Below are positions 1 to 11,000 of a stretch of DNA of 64,000 nt, piece after piece. The stretch spans positions 434,001-498,000 of the forward strand of contig NW_027490091.1 in NCBI RefSeq assembly GCF_050948175.1. The letters run 5' to 3'. The position numbers and the translations under genes were made by a program. The notes under the pieces are model-generated. The model ran no database searches. It saw only the letters and a list, made by a program, of their open reading frames with translations, and was not told the origin of the DNA. Every line of letters starts with the position of its first letter. Within the stretch, counting starts at the first letter, position 1. This DNA is from Xylocopa sonorina (lineage: Eukaryota; Arthropoda; Insecta; Hymenoptera; Apidae).

Positions 1-216
1 TTTTTGGTCAAGCTACCATCAATGTTCGAATTTTAACTCACGGTGGGCACTTTTTTCTTCAAACTACTGTCAATATTCAAATTTTATCTATTGGTTGATA
101 TCTTTTTGTCAAACATTCGTCAATAAACGAATTTTTAAACTAGGTTGTAACTTTTTTCATCAAATTATCGCCTACATACGAAATTCAACTCTCGGTGGGA
201 ATTTTTTGGTCAAACT

Positions 217-246
217 ACCGTCAATGTACGAATTTTGACTCTCGGT
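217..246. other. Imperfect hairpin in subunit A of Q monomers
   Basis: ACCGTCAA (217-224) can pair with TTGAC (235-239) plus CGGT (243-246), leaving a TCT bulge (240-242) and a ten-base loop. GTCAA/TTGAC alone is a perfect five-base inverted repeat. It is formed only where subunit A reads AATTTTGAC, mainly in Q; P, R and S read AATTTTAAC and lose one pair. Stability is modest and the structure may be coincidental. Confidence 0.4.
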
Positions 247-401
247 GGGAACTTTTTTCTTCAAACTACTGTCAATACTCAAATTTTAACTATTGTTTGA
301 GATCTTTTTGTTAAACAATTGCAAATAAACGAATTTTAATACTAGGTTGGAATTTTTTTCTTCAAACTATCACATATACGAAATTTAACTCTCGGCAGGA
401 A

Positions 402-603
402 TTTTTTGGTCAAACTACCGTCAATGTACGAATTTTAACTCTCGGTGGGCACTTTTCTCTTCAAACTACTGTCAATATTCAGATTTTAAATATTGGTTGA
501 GATCTTTTTGTTAAACAATTGTAAATAAACGAATTTTAATACTAGGTTGGAATTTTTTCCTTCAAACTATCGCCTATATACGAAATTTAACTCTCGGTTG
601 GAA
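402..603 (+). repeat. Reference R monomer (202 bp)
   Basis: The R class is recognised by GGGCACTTTTCTCTTC at the A/B junction, TTCAGATTTTAAATATTGG and GGTTGAGATC in B, and GTTAAACAATTGTAAATAA in C. It is rare in the left third (402, near 12.9, 14.5 and 17.5 kb), occurs once per unit in the 30-42 kb HOR where its A subunit usually reads CCGACAATG, and becomes one of the commonest classes from about 45.7 kb to the right edge. Subunit D is usually the CCTTC/CGCCTATATACG type, but copies with a Q-type D also exist (for example near 63240), showing exchange between classes. Confidence 0.9.
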
Positions 604-1205
604 TTTTTTGGTCAAGCTACCGTCAATGTACGAATTTTAACTCTCGGTGGGCACTTTTTTCTTCAAACTACTGTCAATATTCAAATTTTATCTATTGGTT
701 GATATCTTTTTGTCAAACATTCGTCAATAAACGAATTTTTAAACTAGGTTGTAACTTTTTTCATCAAATTATCGCCTACATACGAAATTCAACTCTCGGT
801 GGGAATTTTTTGGTCAAACTACCGTCAATGTACGAATTTTGACTCTCGGTGGGAACTTTTTTCTTCAAACTACTGTCAATACTCAAATTTTAACTATTGT
901 TTGAGATCTTTTTGTTAAACAATTGCAAATAAACGAATTTTAATACTAGGTTGGAATTTTTTTCTTCAAACTATCGCATATACGAAATTTAACTCTCGGC
1001 AGGAATTTTTTGGTCAAGCTACCATCAATGTTCGAATTTTAACTCACGGTGGGCACTTTTTTCTTCAAACTACTGTCAATACTCAAATTTTAACTATTGT
1101 TTGAGATCTTTTTGTTAAACAATTGCAAATAAAGGAATTTTAATACTAGGCTGGAATTTTTTTCTTCAAACTATCGCATATACGAAATTTAACTCTCGGT
1201 AGGAA

Positions 1206-1406
1206 TTTTTTGGTCAAGCTACCGTCAATGTTCAAATTTTAACTTTCGGTGGGCACTTTTTTCTTCAAACTACTGTCAATATTCATATTTTAACTATTGG
1301 TTGAAATCTTTTTGTCAACAATCGTCAATAGACGAATTTTAATACTAGGTTGGAATTTTTTCCTTCAAACTATCGCCTATATACGAAATTTAACTCTCGG
1401 TGGGAA
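1206..1406 (+). repeat. Reference S monomer (201 bp), head marker of left-half HORs
   Basis: The S class has TGTTCAAATTTTAACTTTCGG in its A/tail region, TTCATATTTTAACTATTGG and GGTTGAAATC in B, and GTCAACAATCGTCAATAGACG in C. It lacks both the GATATC and AGATCT hexamers. S monomers begin at 1206, 2615, 4024, 6036, 8049, 9458, 10867, 12276, 13885, 15496, 16905, 18918, 20327, 21132, 23348, 24756, 25561, 27777 and 29589, then recur once per unit in much of the 34-44 kb region and in the 12-mers near 50.7 and 53.1 kb. These starts define the HOR lengths given for the blocks. Right of about 53.3 kb no complete S remains. Confidence 0.92.
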
Positions 1407-1608
1407 TTTTTTGGTCAAGCTACCGTCAATGTACGAATTTTAACCCTCGGTGGGCACTTTTTTCTTCAAACTACTGTCAATATTCAAATTTTATCTATTG
1501 GTTGATATCTTTTTGTCAAACATTCGTCAATAAACGAATTTTTAAACTAGGTTGTAACTTTTTTCATCAAATTATCGCCTACATACGAAATTCAACTCTC
1601 GGTGGGAA
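1407..1608 (+). repeat. Reference P monomer (202 bp) with four ~50-bp subunits
   Basis: This is the clearest example of the P class. Subunit A is 1407-1457 (GGTCAAGCTACCGTCAATG core, CTCGGTGGGCAC-type tail). B is 1458-1509 (CTTCAAACTACTGTCAAT, ending GGTTGATATC). C is 1510-1558 (GTCAAACATTCGTCAATAAA, ending AGGTTGTAAC). D is 1559-1608 (CATCAAATTATCGCCTACA, ending CTCGGTGGGAA). Each begins with a T5 or T6 run, and the four align over TCAA, a central AATTTT/AAATT and a GG-rich tail, so the 202-bp monomer is an amplified tetramer of an ancestral ~50-bp repeat. P carries a GATATC hexamer. P subtypes differ in A: CCGTCAATGTACG, or CATCAATGTTCG followed by CTCACGG, or a GGTCAAAC version common on the right. 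Confidence 0.93.
1522..1539. other. Perfect 6-bp dyad in subunit C of P monomers (ATTCGT-N6-ACGAAT)
   Basis: ATTCGT (1522-1527) and ACGAAT (1534-1539) are reverse complements separated by CAATAA. The same dyad is present in every ordinary P monomer; P* keeps the arms and changes only the spacer to CGATAA. S keeps TCGT-N6-ACGA. Q and R lose it (CAATTGCAAAT or CAATTGTAAAT). A shorter version, CGT-N6-ACG, occurs at the equivalent place in subunit A (1424-1435), with dyad centres 101 bp apart. It could be a protein-binding site or a small cruciform; no binding protein can be named from sequence. Confidence 0.6.
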
Positions 1609-1808
1609 TTTTTTGGTCAAACTACCGTCAATGTACGAATTTTGACTCTCGGTGGGAACTTTTTTCTTCAAACTACTGTCAATACTCAAATTTTAACTAT
1701 TGTTTGAGATCTTTTTGTTAAACAATTGCAAATAAACGAATTTTAATACTAGGTTGGAATTTTTTTCTTCAAACTATCGCATATACGAAATTTAACTCTC
1801 GGCAGGAA
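1609..1808 (+). repeat. Reference Q monomer (200 bp), partner of P in a 402-bp dimer
   Basis: The Q class has the same A-B-C-D order as P: A 1609-1659, B 1660-1711, C 1712-1759, D 1760-1808. Diagnostic features are AATTTTGACTCTCGG in A, TACTCAAATTTTAACTATTG and GTTTGAGATC in B, GTTAAACAATTGCAAATAAA in C, and CTTCAAACTATC(G/A)CATATACG with a CTCGGCAGGAA tail in D. A GTAAAT variant of C is usually paired with a CCTTC-type D, and an AAAGGAATT variant of C usually precedes S monomers. Q normally follows P, so the PQ dimer of about 402 bp is the commonest intermediate repeat period. Q contains AGATCT and CAATTG hexamers that P lacks. Confidence 0.92.
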
Positions 1809-4023
1809 TTTTTTGGTCAAGCTACCATCAATGTTCGAATTTTAACTCACGGTGGGCACTTTTTTCTTCAAACTACTGTCAATATTCAAATTTTATCTAT
1901 TGGTTGATATCTTTTTGTCAAACATTCGTCAATAAACGAATTTTTAAACTAGGTTGTAACTTTTTTCATCAAATTATCGCCTACATACGAAATTCAACTC
2001 TCGGTGGGAATTTTTTGGTCAAACTACCGTCAATGTACGAATTTTGACTCTCGGTGGGAACTTTTTTCTTCAAACTACTGTCAATACTCAAATTTTAACT
2101 ATTGTTTGAGATCTTTTTGTTAAACAATTGTAAATAAACGAATTTTAATACTAGGTTGGAATTTTTTCCTTCAAACTATCGCCGATATACGAAATTTAAC
2201 TCTCGGTGGGAATTTTTTGGTCAAGCTACCGTCAATGTACGAATTTTAACTCTCGGTGGGCACTTTTTTCTTCAAACTACTGTCAATTTTCAAATTTTAT
2301 CTATTGGTTGATATCTTTTTGTCAAACATTCGTCAATAAACGAATTTTTAAACTAGGTTGTAACTTTTTTCATCAAATTATCGCCTACATACGAAATTCA
2401 ACTCTCGGTGGGAATTTTTTGGTCAAACTACCGTCAATGTACGAATTTTGACTCTCGGTGGGAACTTTTTTCTTCAAACTACTGTCAATACTCAAATTTT
2501 AACTATTGTTTGAGATCTTTTTGTTAAACAATTGCAAATAAAGGAATTTTAATACTAGGTTGGAATTTTTTTCTTCAAACTATCGCATATACGAAATTTA
2601 ACTCTCGGTAGGAATTTTTTGGTCAAGCTACCATCAATGTTCAAATTTTAACTTTCGGTGGGCACTTTTTTCTTCAAACTACTGTCAATATTCATATTTT
2701 AACTATTGGTTGAAATATTTTTGTCAACAATCGTCAATAGACGAATTTTAATACTAGGTTGGAATTTTTTCCTTCAAACTATCGCCTATATACGAAATTT
2801 AACTCTCGGTGGGAATTTTTTGGTCAAGCTACCGTCAATGTACGAATTTTAACCCTCGGTGGGCACTTTTTTCTTCAAACTACTGTCAATATTCAAATTT
2901 TATATATTGGTTGATATCTTTTTGTCAAACATTCGTCAATAAACGAATTTTTAAACTAGGTTGTAACTTTTTTCATCAAATTATCGCCTACATACGAAAT
3001 TCAACTCTCGGTGGGAATTTTTTGGTCAAACTACCGTCAATGTACGAATTTTGACTCTCGGTGGGAACTTTTTTCTTCAAACTACTGTCAATACTCAAAT
3101 TTTAACTATTGTTTGAGATCTTTTTGTTAAACAATTGCAAATAAACGAATTTTAATACTAGGTTGGAATTTTTTTCTTCAAACTATCGCATATACGAAAT
3201 TTAACTCTCGGCAGGAATTTTTTGGTCAAGCTACCATCAATGTTCGAATTTTAACTCACGGTGGGCACTTTTTTCTTCAAACTACTGTCAATATTCAAAT
3301 TTTATCTATTGGTTGATATCTTTTTGTCAAACATTCGTCAATAAACGAATTTTTAAACTAGGTTGTAACTTTTTTCATCAAATTATCGCCTACATACGAA
3401 ATTCAACACTCGGTGGGAATTTTTTGGTCAAACTACCGTCAATGTACGAATTTTGACTCTCGGTGGGAACTTTTTTCTTCAAACTACTGTCAATACTCAA
3501 ATTTTAACTATTGTTTGAGATCTTTTTGTTAAACAATTGTAAATAAACGAATTTTAATACTAGGTTGGAATTTTTTCCTTCAAACTATCGCCGATATACG
3601 AAATTTAACTCTCGGTGGGAATTTTTTGGTCAAGCTACCGTCAATGTACGAATTTTAACTCTCGGTGGGCACTTTTTTCTTCAAACTACTGTCAATTTTC
3701 AAATTTTATCTATTGGTTGATATCTTTTTGTCAAACATTCGTCAATAAACGAATTTTTAAACTAGGTTGTAACTTTTTTCATCAAATTATCGCCTACATA
3801 CGAAATTCAACTCTCGGTGGGAATTTTTTGGTCAAACTACCGTCAATGTACGAATTTTGACTCTCGGTGAGAACTTTTTTCTTCAAACTACTGTCAATAC
3901 TCAAATTTTAACTATTGTTTGAGATCTTTTTGTTAAACAATTGCAAATAAAGGAATTTTAATACTAGGTTGGAATTTTTTTCTTCAAACTATCGCATATA
4001 CGAAATTTAACTCTCGGTAGGAA

Positions 4024-7000
4024 TTTTTTGGTCAAGCTACCGTCAATGTTCAAACTTTAACTTTCGGTGGGCACTTTTTTCTTCAAACTACTGTCAATAT
4101 TCATATTTTAACTATTGGTTGAAATCTTTTTGTCAACAATCGTCAATAGACGAATTTTTAAACTAGGTTGTAACTTTTTTCATCAAATTGTCGCCTACAT
4201 ACGAAATTCAACTCTCGGTGGGAATTTTTTGGTCAAACTACCGTCAATGTACGAATTTTGACTCTCGGTGGGAACTTTTTTCTTCAAACTACTGTCAATA
4301 CTCAAATTTTAACTATTGTTTGAGATCTTTTTGTTAAACAATTGCAAATAAACGAATTTTAATACTAGGTTGGAATTTTTTCTTCAAACTATCGCATATA
4401 CGAAATTTAACTCTCGGCAGGAATTTTTTGGTCAAGCTACCATCAATGTTCGAATTTTAACTCACGGTGGGCACTTTTTTCTTCAAACTACTGTCAATAT
4501 TCAAATTTTATCTATTGGTTGATATCTTTTTGTCAAACATTCGTCAATAAACGAATTTTTAAACTAGGTTGTAACTTTTTTCATCAAATTATCGCCTACA
4601 TACGAAATTCAACTCTCGGTGGGAATTTTTTGGTCAAACTACCGTCAATGTACGAATTTTGACTCTCGGTGGGAACTTTTTTCTTCAAACTACTGTCAAT
4701 ACTCAAATTTTAACTATTGTTTGAGATCTTTTTGTTAAACAATTGTAAATAAACGAATTTTAATACTAGGTTGGAATTTTTTCCTTCAAACTATCGCCGA
4801 TATACGAAATTTAACTCTCGGTGGGAATTTTTTGGTCAAGCTACCGTCAATGTACGAATTTTAACCCACGGTGGGCACTTTTTTCTTCAAACTACTGTCA
4901 ATATTCAAATTTTATCTATTGGTTGATATCTTTTTGTCAAACATTCGTCAATAAACGAATTTTTAAACTAGGTTGTAACTTTTTTCATCAAATTATCGCC
5001 TACATACGAAATTCAACTCTCGGTGGGAATTTTTTGGTCAAACTACCGTCAATGTACGAATTTTGACTCTCGGTGGGAACTTTTTTCTTCAAACTACTGT
5101 CAATACTCAAATTTTAACTATTGTTTGAGATCTTTTTGTTAAACAATTGCAAATAAACGAATTTTAATACTAGGTTGGAATTTTTTTCTTCAAACTATCG
5201 CATATACGAAATTTAACTCTCGGCAGGAATTTTTTGGTCAAGCTACCATCAATGTTCGAATTTTAACTCACGGTGGGCACTTTTTTCTTCAAACTACTGT
5301 CAATATTCAAATTTTATCTATTGGTTGATATCTTTTTGTCAAACATTCGTCAATAAACGAATTTTTAAACTAGGTTGTAACTTTTTTCATCAAATTATCG
5401 CCTACATACGAAATTCAACTCTCGGTGGGAATTTTTTGGTCAAACTACCGTCAATGTACGAATTTTGACTCTCGGTGGGAACTTTTTTCTTCAAACTACT
5501 GTCAATACTCAAATTTTAACTATTGTTTGAGATCTTTTTGTTAAACAATTGTAAATAAACGAATTTTAATACTAGGTTGGAATTTTTTCCTTCAAACTAT
5601 CGCCGATATACGAAATTTAACTCTCGGTGGGAATTTTTTGGTCAAGCTACCGTCAATGTACGAATTTTAACTCTCGGTGGGCACTTTTTTCTTCAAACTA
5701 CTGTCAATTTTCAAATTTTATCTATTGGTTGATATCTTTTTGTCAAACATTCGTCAATAAACGAATTTTTAAACTAGGTTGTAACTTTTTTCATCAAATT
5801 ATCGCCTACATACGAAATTCAACTCTCGGTGGGAATTTTTTGGTCAAACTACCGTCAATGTACGAATTTTGACTCTCGGTGGGAACTTTTTTCTTCAAAC
5901 TACTGTCAATACTCAAATTTTAACTATTGTTTGAGATCTTTTTGTTAAACAATTGCAAATAAAGGAATTTTAATACTAGGTTGGAATTTTTTTCTTCAAA
6001 CTATCGCATATACGAAATTTAACTCTCGGTAGGAATTTTTTGGTCAAGCTACCGTCAATGTTCAAACTTTAACTTTCGGTGGGCACTTTTTTCTTCAAAC
6101 TACTGTCAATATTCATATTTTAACTATTGGTTGAAATCTTTTTGTCAACAATCGTCAATAGACGAATTTTTAAACTAGGTTGTAACTTTTTTCATCAAAT
6201 TATCGCCTACATACGAAATTCAACTCTCGGTGGGAATTTTTTGGTCAAACTACCGTCAATGTACGAATTTTGACTCTCGGTGGGAACTTTTTTCTTCAAA
6301 CTACTGTCAATACTCAAATTTTAACTATTGTTTGAGATCTTTTTGTTAAACAATTGCAAATAAACGAATTTTAATACTAGGTTGGAATTTTTTTCTTCAA
6401 ACTATCGCATATACGAAATTTAACTCTCGGCAGGAATTTTTTGGTCAAGCTACCATCAATGTTCGAATTTTAACTCACGGTGGGCACTTTTTTCTTCAAA
6501 CTACTGTCAATATTCAAATTTTATCTATTGGTTGATATCTTTTTGTCAAACATTCGTCAATAAACGAATTTTTAAACTAGGTTGTAACTTTTTTCATCAA
6601 ATTATCGCCTACATACGAAATTCAACTCTCGGTGGGAATTTTTTGGTCAAACTACCGTCAATGTACGAATTTTGACTCTCGGTGGGAACTTTTTTCTTCA
6701 AACTACTGTCAATACTCAAATTTTAACTATTGTTTGAGATCTTTTTGTTAAACAATTGTAAATAAACGAATTTTAATACTAGGTTGGAATTTTTTCCTTC
6801 AAACTATCGCCGATATACGAAATTTAACTCTCGGTGGGAATTTTTTGGTCAAGCTACCGTCAATGTACGAATTTTAACCCTCGGTGGGCACTTTTTTCTT
6901 CAAACTACTGTCAATATTCAAATTTTATCTATTGGTTGATATCTTTTTGTCAAACATTCGTCAATAAACGAATTTTTAAACTAGGTTGTAACTTTTTTCA

Positions 7001-8048
7001 TCAAATTATCGCCTACATACGAAATTCAACTCTCGGTGGGAATTTTTTGGTCAAACTACCGTCAATGTACGAATTTTGACTCTCGGTGGGAACTTTTTTC
7101 TTCAAACTACTGTCAATACTCAAATTTTAACTATTGTTTGAGATCTTTTTGTTAAACAATTGCAAATAAACGAATTTTAATACTAGGTTGGAATTTTTTT
7201 CTTCAAACTATCGCATATACGAAATTTAACTCTCGGCAGGAATTTTTTGGTCAAGCTACCATCAATGTTCGAATTTTAACTCACGGTGGGCACTTTTTTC
7301 TTCAAACTACTGTCAATATTCAAATTTTATCTATTGGTTGATATCTTTTTGTCAAACATTCGTCAATAAACGAATTTTTAAACTAGGTTGTAACTTTTTT
7401 CATCAAATTATCGCCTACATACGAAATTCAACTCTCGGTGGGAATTTTTTGGTCAAACTACCGTCAATGTACGAATTTTGACTCTCGGTGGGAACTTTTT
7501 TCTTCAAACTACTGTCAATACTCAAATTTTAACTATTGTTTGAGATCTTTTTGTTAAACAATTGTAAATAAACGAATTTTAATACTAGGTTGGAATTTTT
7601 TCCTTCAAACTATCGCCGATATACGAAATTTAACTCTCGGTGGGAATTTTTTGGTCAAGCTACCGTCAATGTACGAATTTTAACTCTCGGTGGGCACTTT
7701 TTTCTTCAAACTACTGTCAATTTTCAAATTTTATCTATTGGTTGATATCTTTTTGTCAAACATTCGTCAATAAACGAATTTTTAAACTAGGTTGTAACTT
7801 TTTTCATCAAATTATCGCCTACATACGAAATTCAACTCTCGGTGGGAATTTTTTGGTCAAACTACCGTCAATGTACGAATTTTGACTCTCGGTGGGAACT
7901 TTTTTCTTCAAACTACTGTCAATACTCAAATTTTAACTATTGTTTGAGATCTTTTTGTTAAACAATTGCAAATAAAGGAATTTTAATACTAGGTTGGAAT
8001 TTTTTTCTTCAAACTATCGCATATACGAAATTTAACTCTCGGTAGGAA
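4024..8048. repeat. HOR block 2: two ~2012-bp 10-mers headed by an S/P chimera
   Basis: Units 4024-6035 (2012 bp) and 6036-8048 (2013 bp) each start with an S monomer whose C subunit switches near AATAGACGAA to the P-type ending (TTTTTAAACTAGGTTGTAAC) and continues with a P-type D. The chimera replaces the S plus P pair of block 1, and the unit is filled to ten monomers by extra PQ copies. The first unit has a private CAAATTGTCGCC near 4186. The S at 8049 is again intact. Confidence 0.88.
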
Positions 8049-11000
8049 TTTTTTGGTCAAGCTACCGTCAATGTTCAAACTTTAACTTTCGGTGGGCACT
8101 TTTTTCTTCAAACTACTGTCAATATTCATATTTTAACTATTGGTTGAAATCTTTTTGTCAACAATCGTCAATAGACGAATTTTAATACTAGGTTGGAATT
8201 TTTTCCTTCAAACTATCGCCTATATACGAAATTTAACTCTCGGTGGGAATTTTTTGGTCAAGCTACCGTCAATGTACGAATTTTAACTCTCGGTGGGCAC
8301 TTTTTTCTTCAAACTACTGTCAATTTTCAAATTTTATCTATTGGTTGATATCTTTTTGTCAAACATTCGTCAATAAACGAATTTTTAAACTAGGTTGTAA
8401 CTTTTTTCATCAAATTATCGCCTACATACGAAATTCAACTCTCGGTGGGAATTTTTTGGTCAAACTACCGTCAATGTACGAATTTTGACTCTCGGTGGGA
8501 ACTTTTTTCTTCAAACTACTGTCAATACTCAAATTTTAACTATTGTTTGAGATCTTTTTGTTAAACAATTGCAAATAAACGAATTTTAATACTAGGTTGG
8601 AATTTTTTTCTTCAAACTATCGCATATACGAAATTTAACTCTCGGCAGGAATTTTTTGGTCAAGCTACCATCAATGTTCGAATTTTAACTCACGGTGGGC
8701 ACTTTTTTCTTCAAACTACTGTCAATATTCAAATTTTATCTATTGGTTGATATCTTTTTGTCAAACATTCGTCAATAAACGAATTTTTAAACTAGGTTGT
8801 AACTTTTTTCATCAAATTATCGCCTACATACGAAATTCAACTCTCGGTGGGAATTTTTTGGTCAAACTACCGTCAATGTACGAATTTTGACTCTCAGTGG
8901 GAACTTTTTTCTTCAAACTACTGTCAATACTCAAATTTTAACTATTGTTTGAGATCTTTTTGTTAAACAATTGTAAATAAACGAATTTTAATACTAGGTT
9001 GGAATTTTTTCCTTCAAACTATCGCCGATATACGAAATTTAACTCTCGGTGGGAATTTTTTGGTCAAGCTACCGTCAATGTACGAATTTTAACTCTCGGT
9101 GGGCACTTTTTTCTTCAAACTACTGTCAATTTTCAAATTTTATCTATTGGTTGATATCTTTTTGTTAAACATTCGTCAATAAACGAATTTTTAAACTAGG
9201 TTGTAACTTTTTTCATCAAATTATCGCCTACATACGAAATTCAACTCTCGGTGGGAATTTTTTGGTCAAACTACCGTCAATGTACGAATTTTGACTCTCG
9301 GTGGGAACTTTTTTCTTCAAACTACTGTCAATACTCAAATTTTAACTATTGTTTGAGATCTTTTTGTTAAACAATTGCAAATAAAGGAATTTTAATACTA
9401 GGTTGGAATTTTTTTCTTCAAACTATCGCATATACGAAATTTAACTCTCGGTAGGAATTTTTTGGTCAAGCTACCGTCAATGTTCAAACTTTAACTTTCG
9501 GTGGGCACTTTTTTCTTCAAACTACTGTCAATATTCATATTTTAACTATTGGTTGAAATCTTTTTGTCAACAATCGTCAATAGACGAATTTTAATACTAG
9601 GTTGGAATTTTTTCCTTCAAACTATCGCCTATATACGAAATTTAACTCTCGGTGGGAATTTTTTGGTCAAGCTACCGTCAATGTACGAATTTTAACTCTC
9701 GGTGGGCACTTTTTTCTTCAAACTACTGTCAATTTTCAAATTTTATCTATTGGTTGATATCTTTTTGTCAAACATTCGTCAATAAACGAATTTTTAAACT
9801 AGGTTGTAACTTTTTTCATCAAATTATCGCCTACATACGAAATTCAACTCTCGGTGGGAATTTTTTGGTCAAACTACCGTCAATGTACGAATTTTGACTC
9901 TCGGTGGGAACTTTTTTCTTCAAACTACTGTCAATACTCAAATTTTAACTATTGTTTGAGATCTTTTTGTTAAACAATTGCAAATAAACGAATTTTAATA
10001 CTAGGTTGGAATTTTTTTCTTCAAACTATCGCATATACGAAATTTAACTCTCGGCAGGAATTTTTTGGTCAAGCTACCATCAATGTTCGAATTTTAACTC
10101 ACGGTGGGCACTTTTTTCTTCAAACTACTGTCAATATTCAAATTTTATCTATTGGTTGATATCTTTTTGTCAAACATTCGTCAATAAACGAATTTTTAAA
10201 CTAGGTTGTAACTTTTTTCATCAAATTATCGCCTACATACGAAATTCAACTCTCGGTGGGAATTTTTTGGTCAAACTACCGTCAATGTACGAATTTTGAC
10301 TCTCAGTGGGAACTTTTTTCTTCAAACTACTGTCAATACTCAAATTTTAACTATTGTTTGAGATCTTTTTGTTAAACAATTGTAAATAAACGAATTTTAA
10401 TACTAGGTTGGAATTTTTTCCTTCAAACTATCGCCGATATACGAAATTTAACTCTCGGTGGGAATTTTTTGGTCAAGCTACCGTCAATGTACGAATTTTA
10501 ACTCTCGGTGGGCACTTTTTTCTTCAAACTACTGTCAATTTTCAAATTTTATCTATTGGTTGATATCTTTTTGTTAAACATTCGTCAATAAACGAATTTT
10601 TAAACTAGGTTGTAACTTTTTTCATCAAATTATCGCCTACATACGAAATTCAACTCTCGGTGGGAATTTTTTGGTCAAACTACCGTCAATGTACGAATTT
10701 TGACTCTCGGTGGGAACTTTTTTCTTCAAACTACTGTCAATACTCAAATTTTAACTATTGTTTGAGATCTTTTTGTTAAACAATTGCAAATAAAGGAATT
10801 TTAATACTAGGTTGGAATTTTTTTCTTCAAACTATCGCATATACGAAATTTAACTCTCGGTAGGAATTTTTTGGTCAAGCTACCGTCAATGTTCAAACTT
10901 TAACTTTCGGTGGGCACTTTTTTCTTCAAACTACTGTCAATATTCATATTTTAACTATTGGTTGAAATCTTTTTGTCAACAATCGTCAATAGACGAATTT

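Larger units (their letters stand above)
1..1205. repeat. Left edge segment: partial P, Q, R, P, Q, P/Q chimera
   Basis: The window opens inside the T tract of a P monomer (CATCAATGTTCG subtype). It is followed by Q (202), R (402), P (604), Q, and a monomer at 1006-1205 whose A subunit is P-like (CATCAATGTTCG, CTCACGG) but whose B, C and D subunits are Q-like (GTTTGAGATC, AAAGGAATT). The last is a recombinant between classes. No HOR period can be assigned because the upstream copy is outside the window. Confidence 0.85.
1206..4023. repeat. HOR block 1: two 1409-bp 7-mers (S-P-Q-P-Q-P-Q)
   Basis: S monomers at 1206, 2615 and 4024 give two units of exactly 1409 bp. Monomer order is S followed by three PQ dimers. 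In both units the second Q has the GTAAAT and CGCCGATAT variants, the third P has CAATTTTC instead of CAATATTC, and the third Q has AAAGGAATT, so position-specific variants are shared between units. Private changes also exist, for example GAAATATTT at about 2714 in place of GAAATCTTT. Confidence 0.9.

Noticed and set aside
1..50. Possible circular sequence, because the window starts and ends in the same P subtype (CATCAATGTTCG, CTCACGG)
   Set aside because: That subtype occurs many times in the array, so matching ends are expected by chance; nothing else suggests circularity.
1400..1645. Recurrent 81-codon open frame, repeated dozens of times across the window (for example 1400-1645, 2206-2451, 8243-8488, 61871-62116)
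   Set aside because: It begins at GTG, its only in-frame ATG is four codons before the stop, and it spans a whole P monomer plus part of the next. It recurs with the repeat, and substitutions change amino acids freely (for example Asn-Pro, Asn-Ser, Tyr-Pro). This is a by-product of a satellite with few stops in one frame, not a gene.
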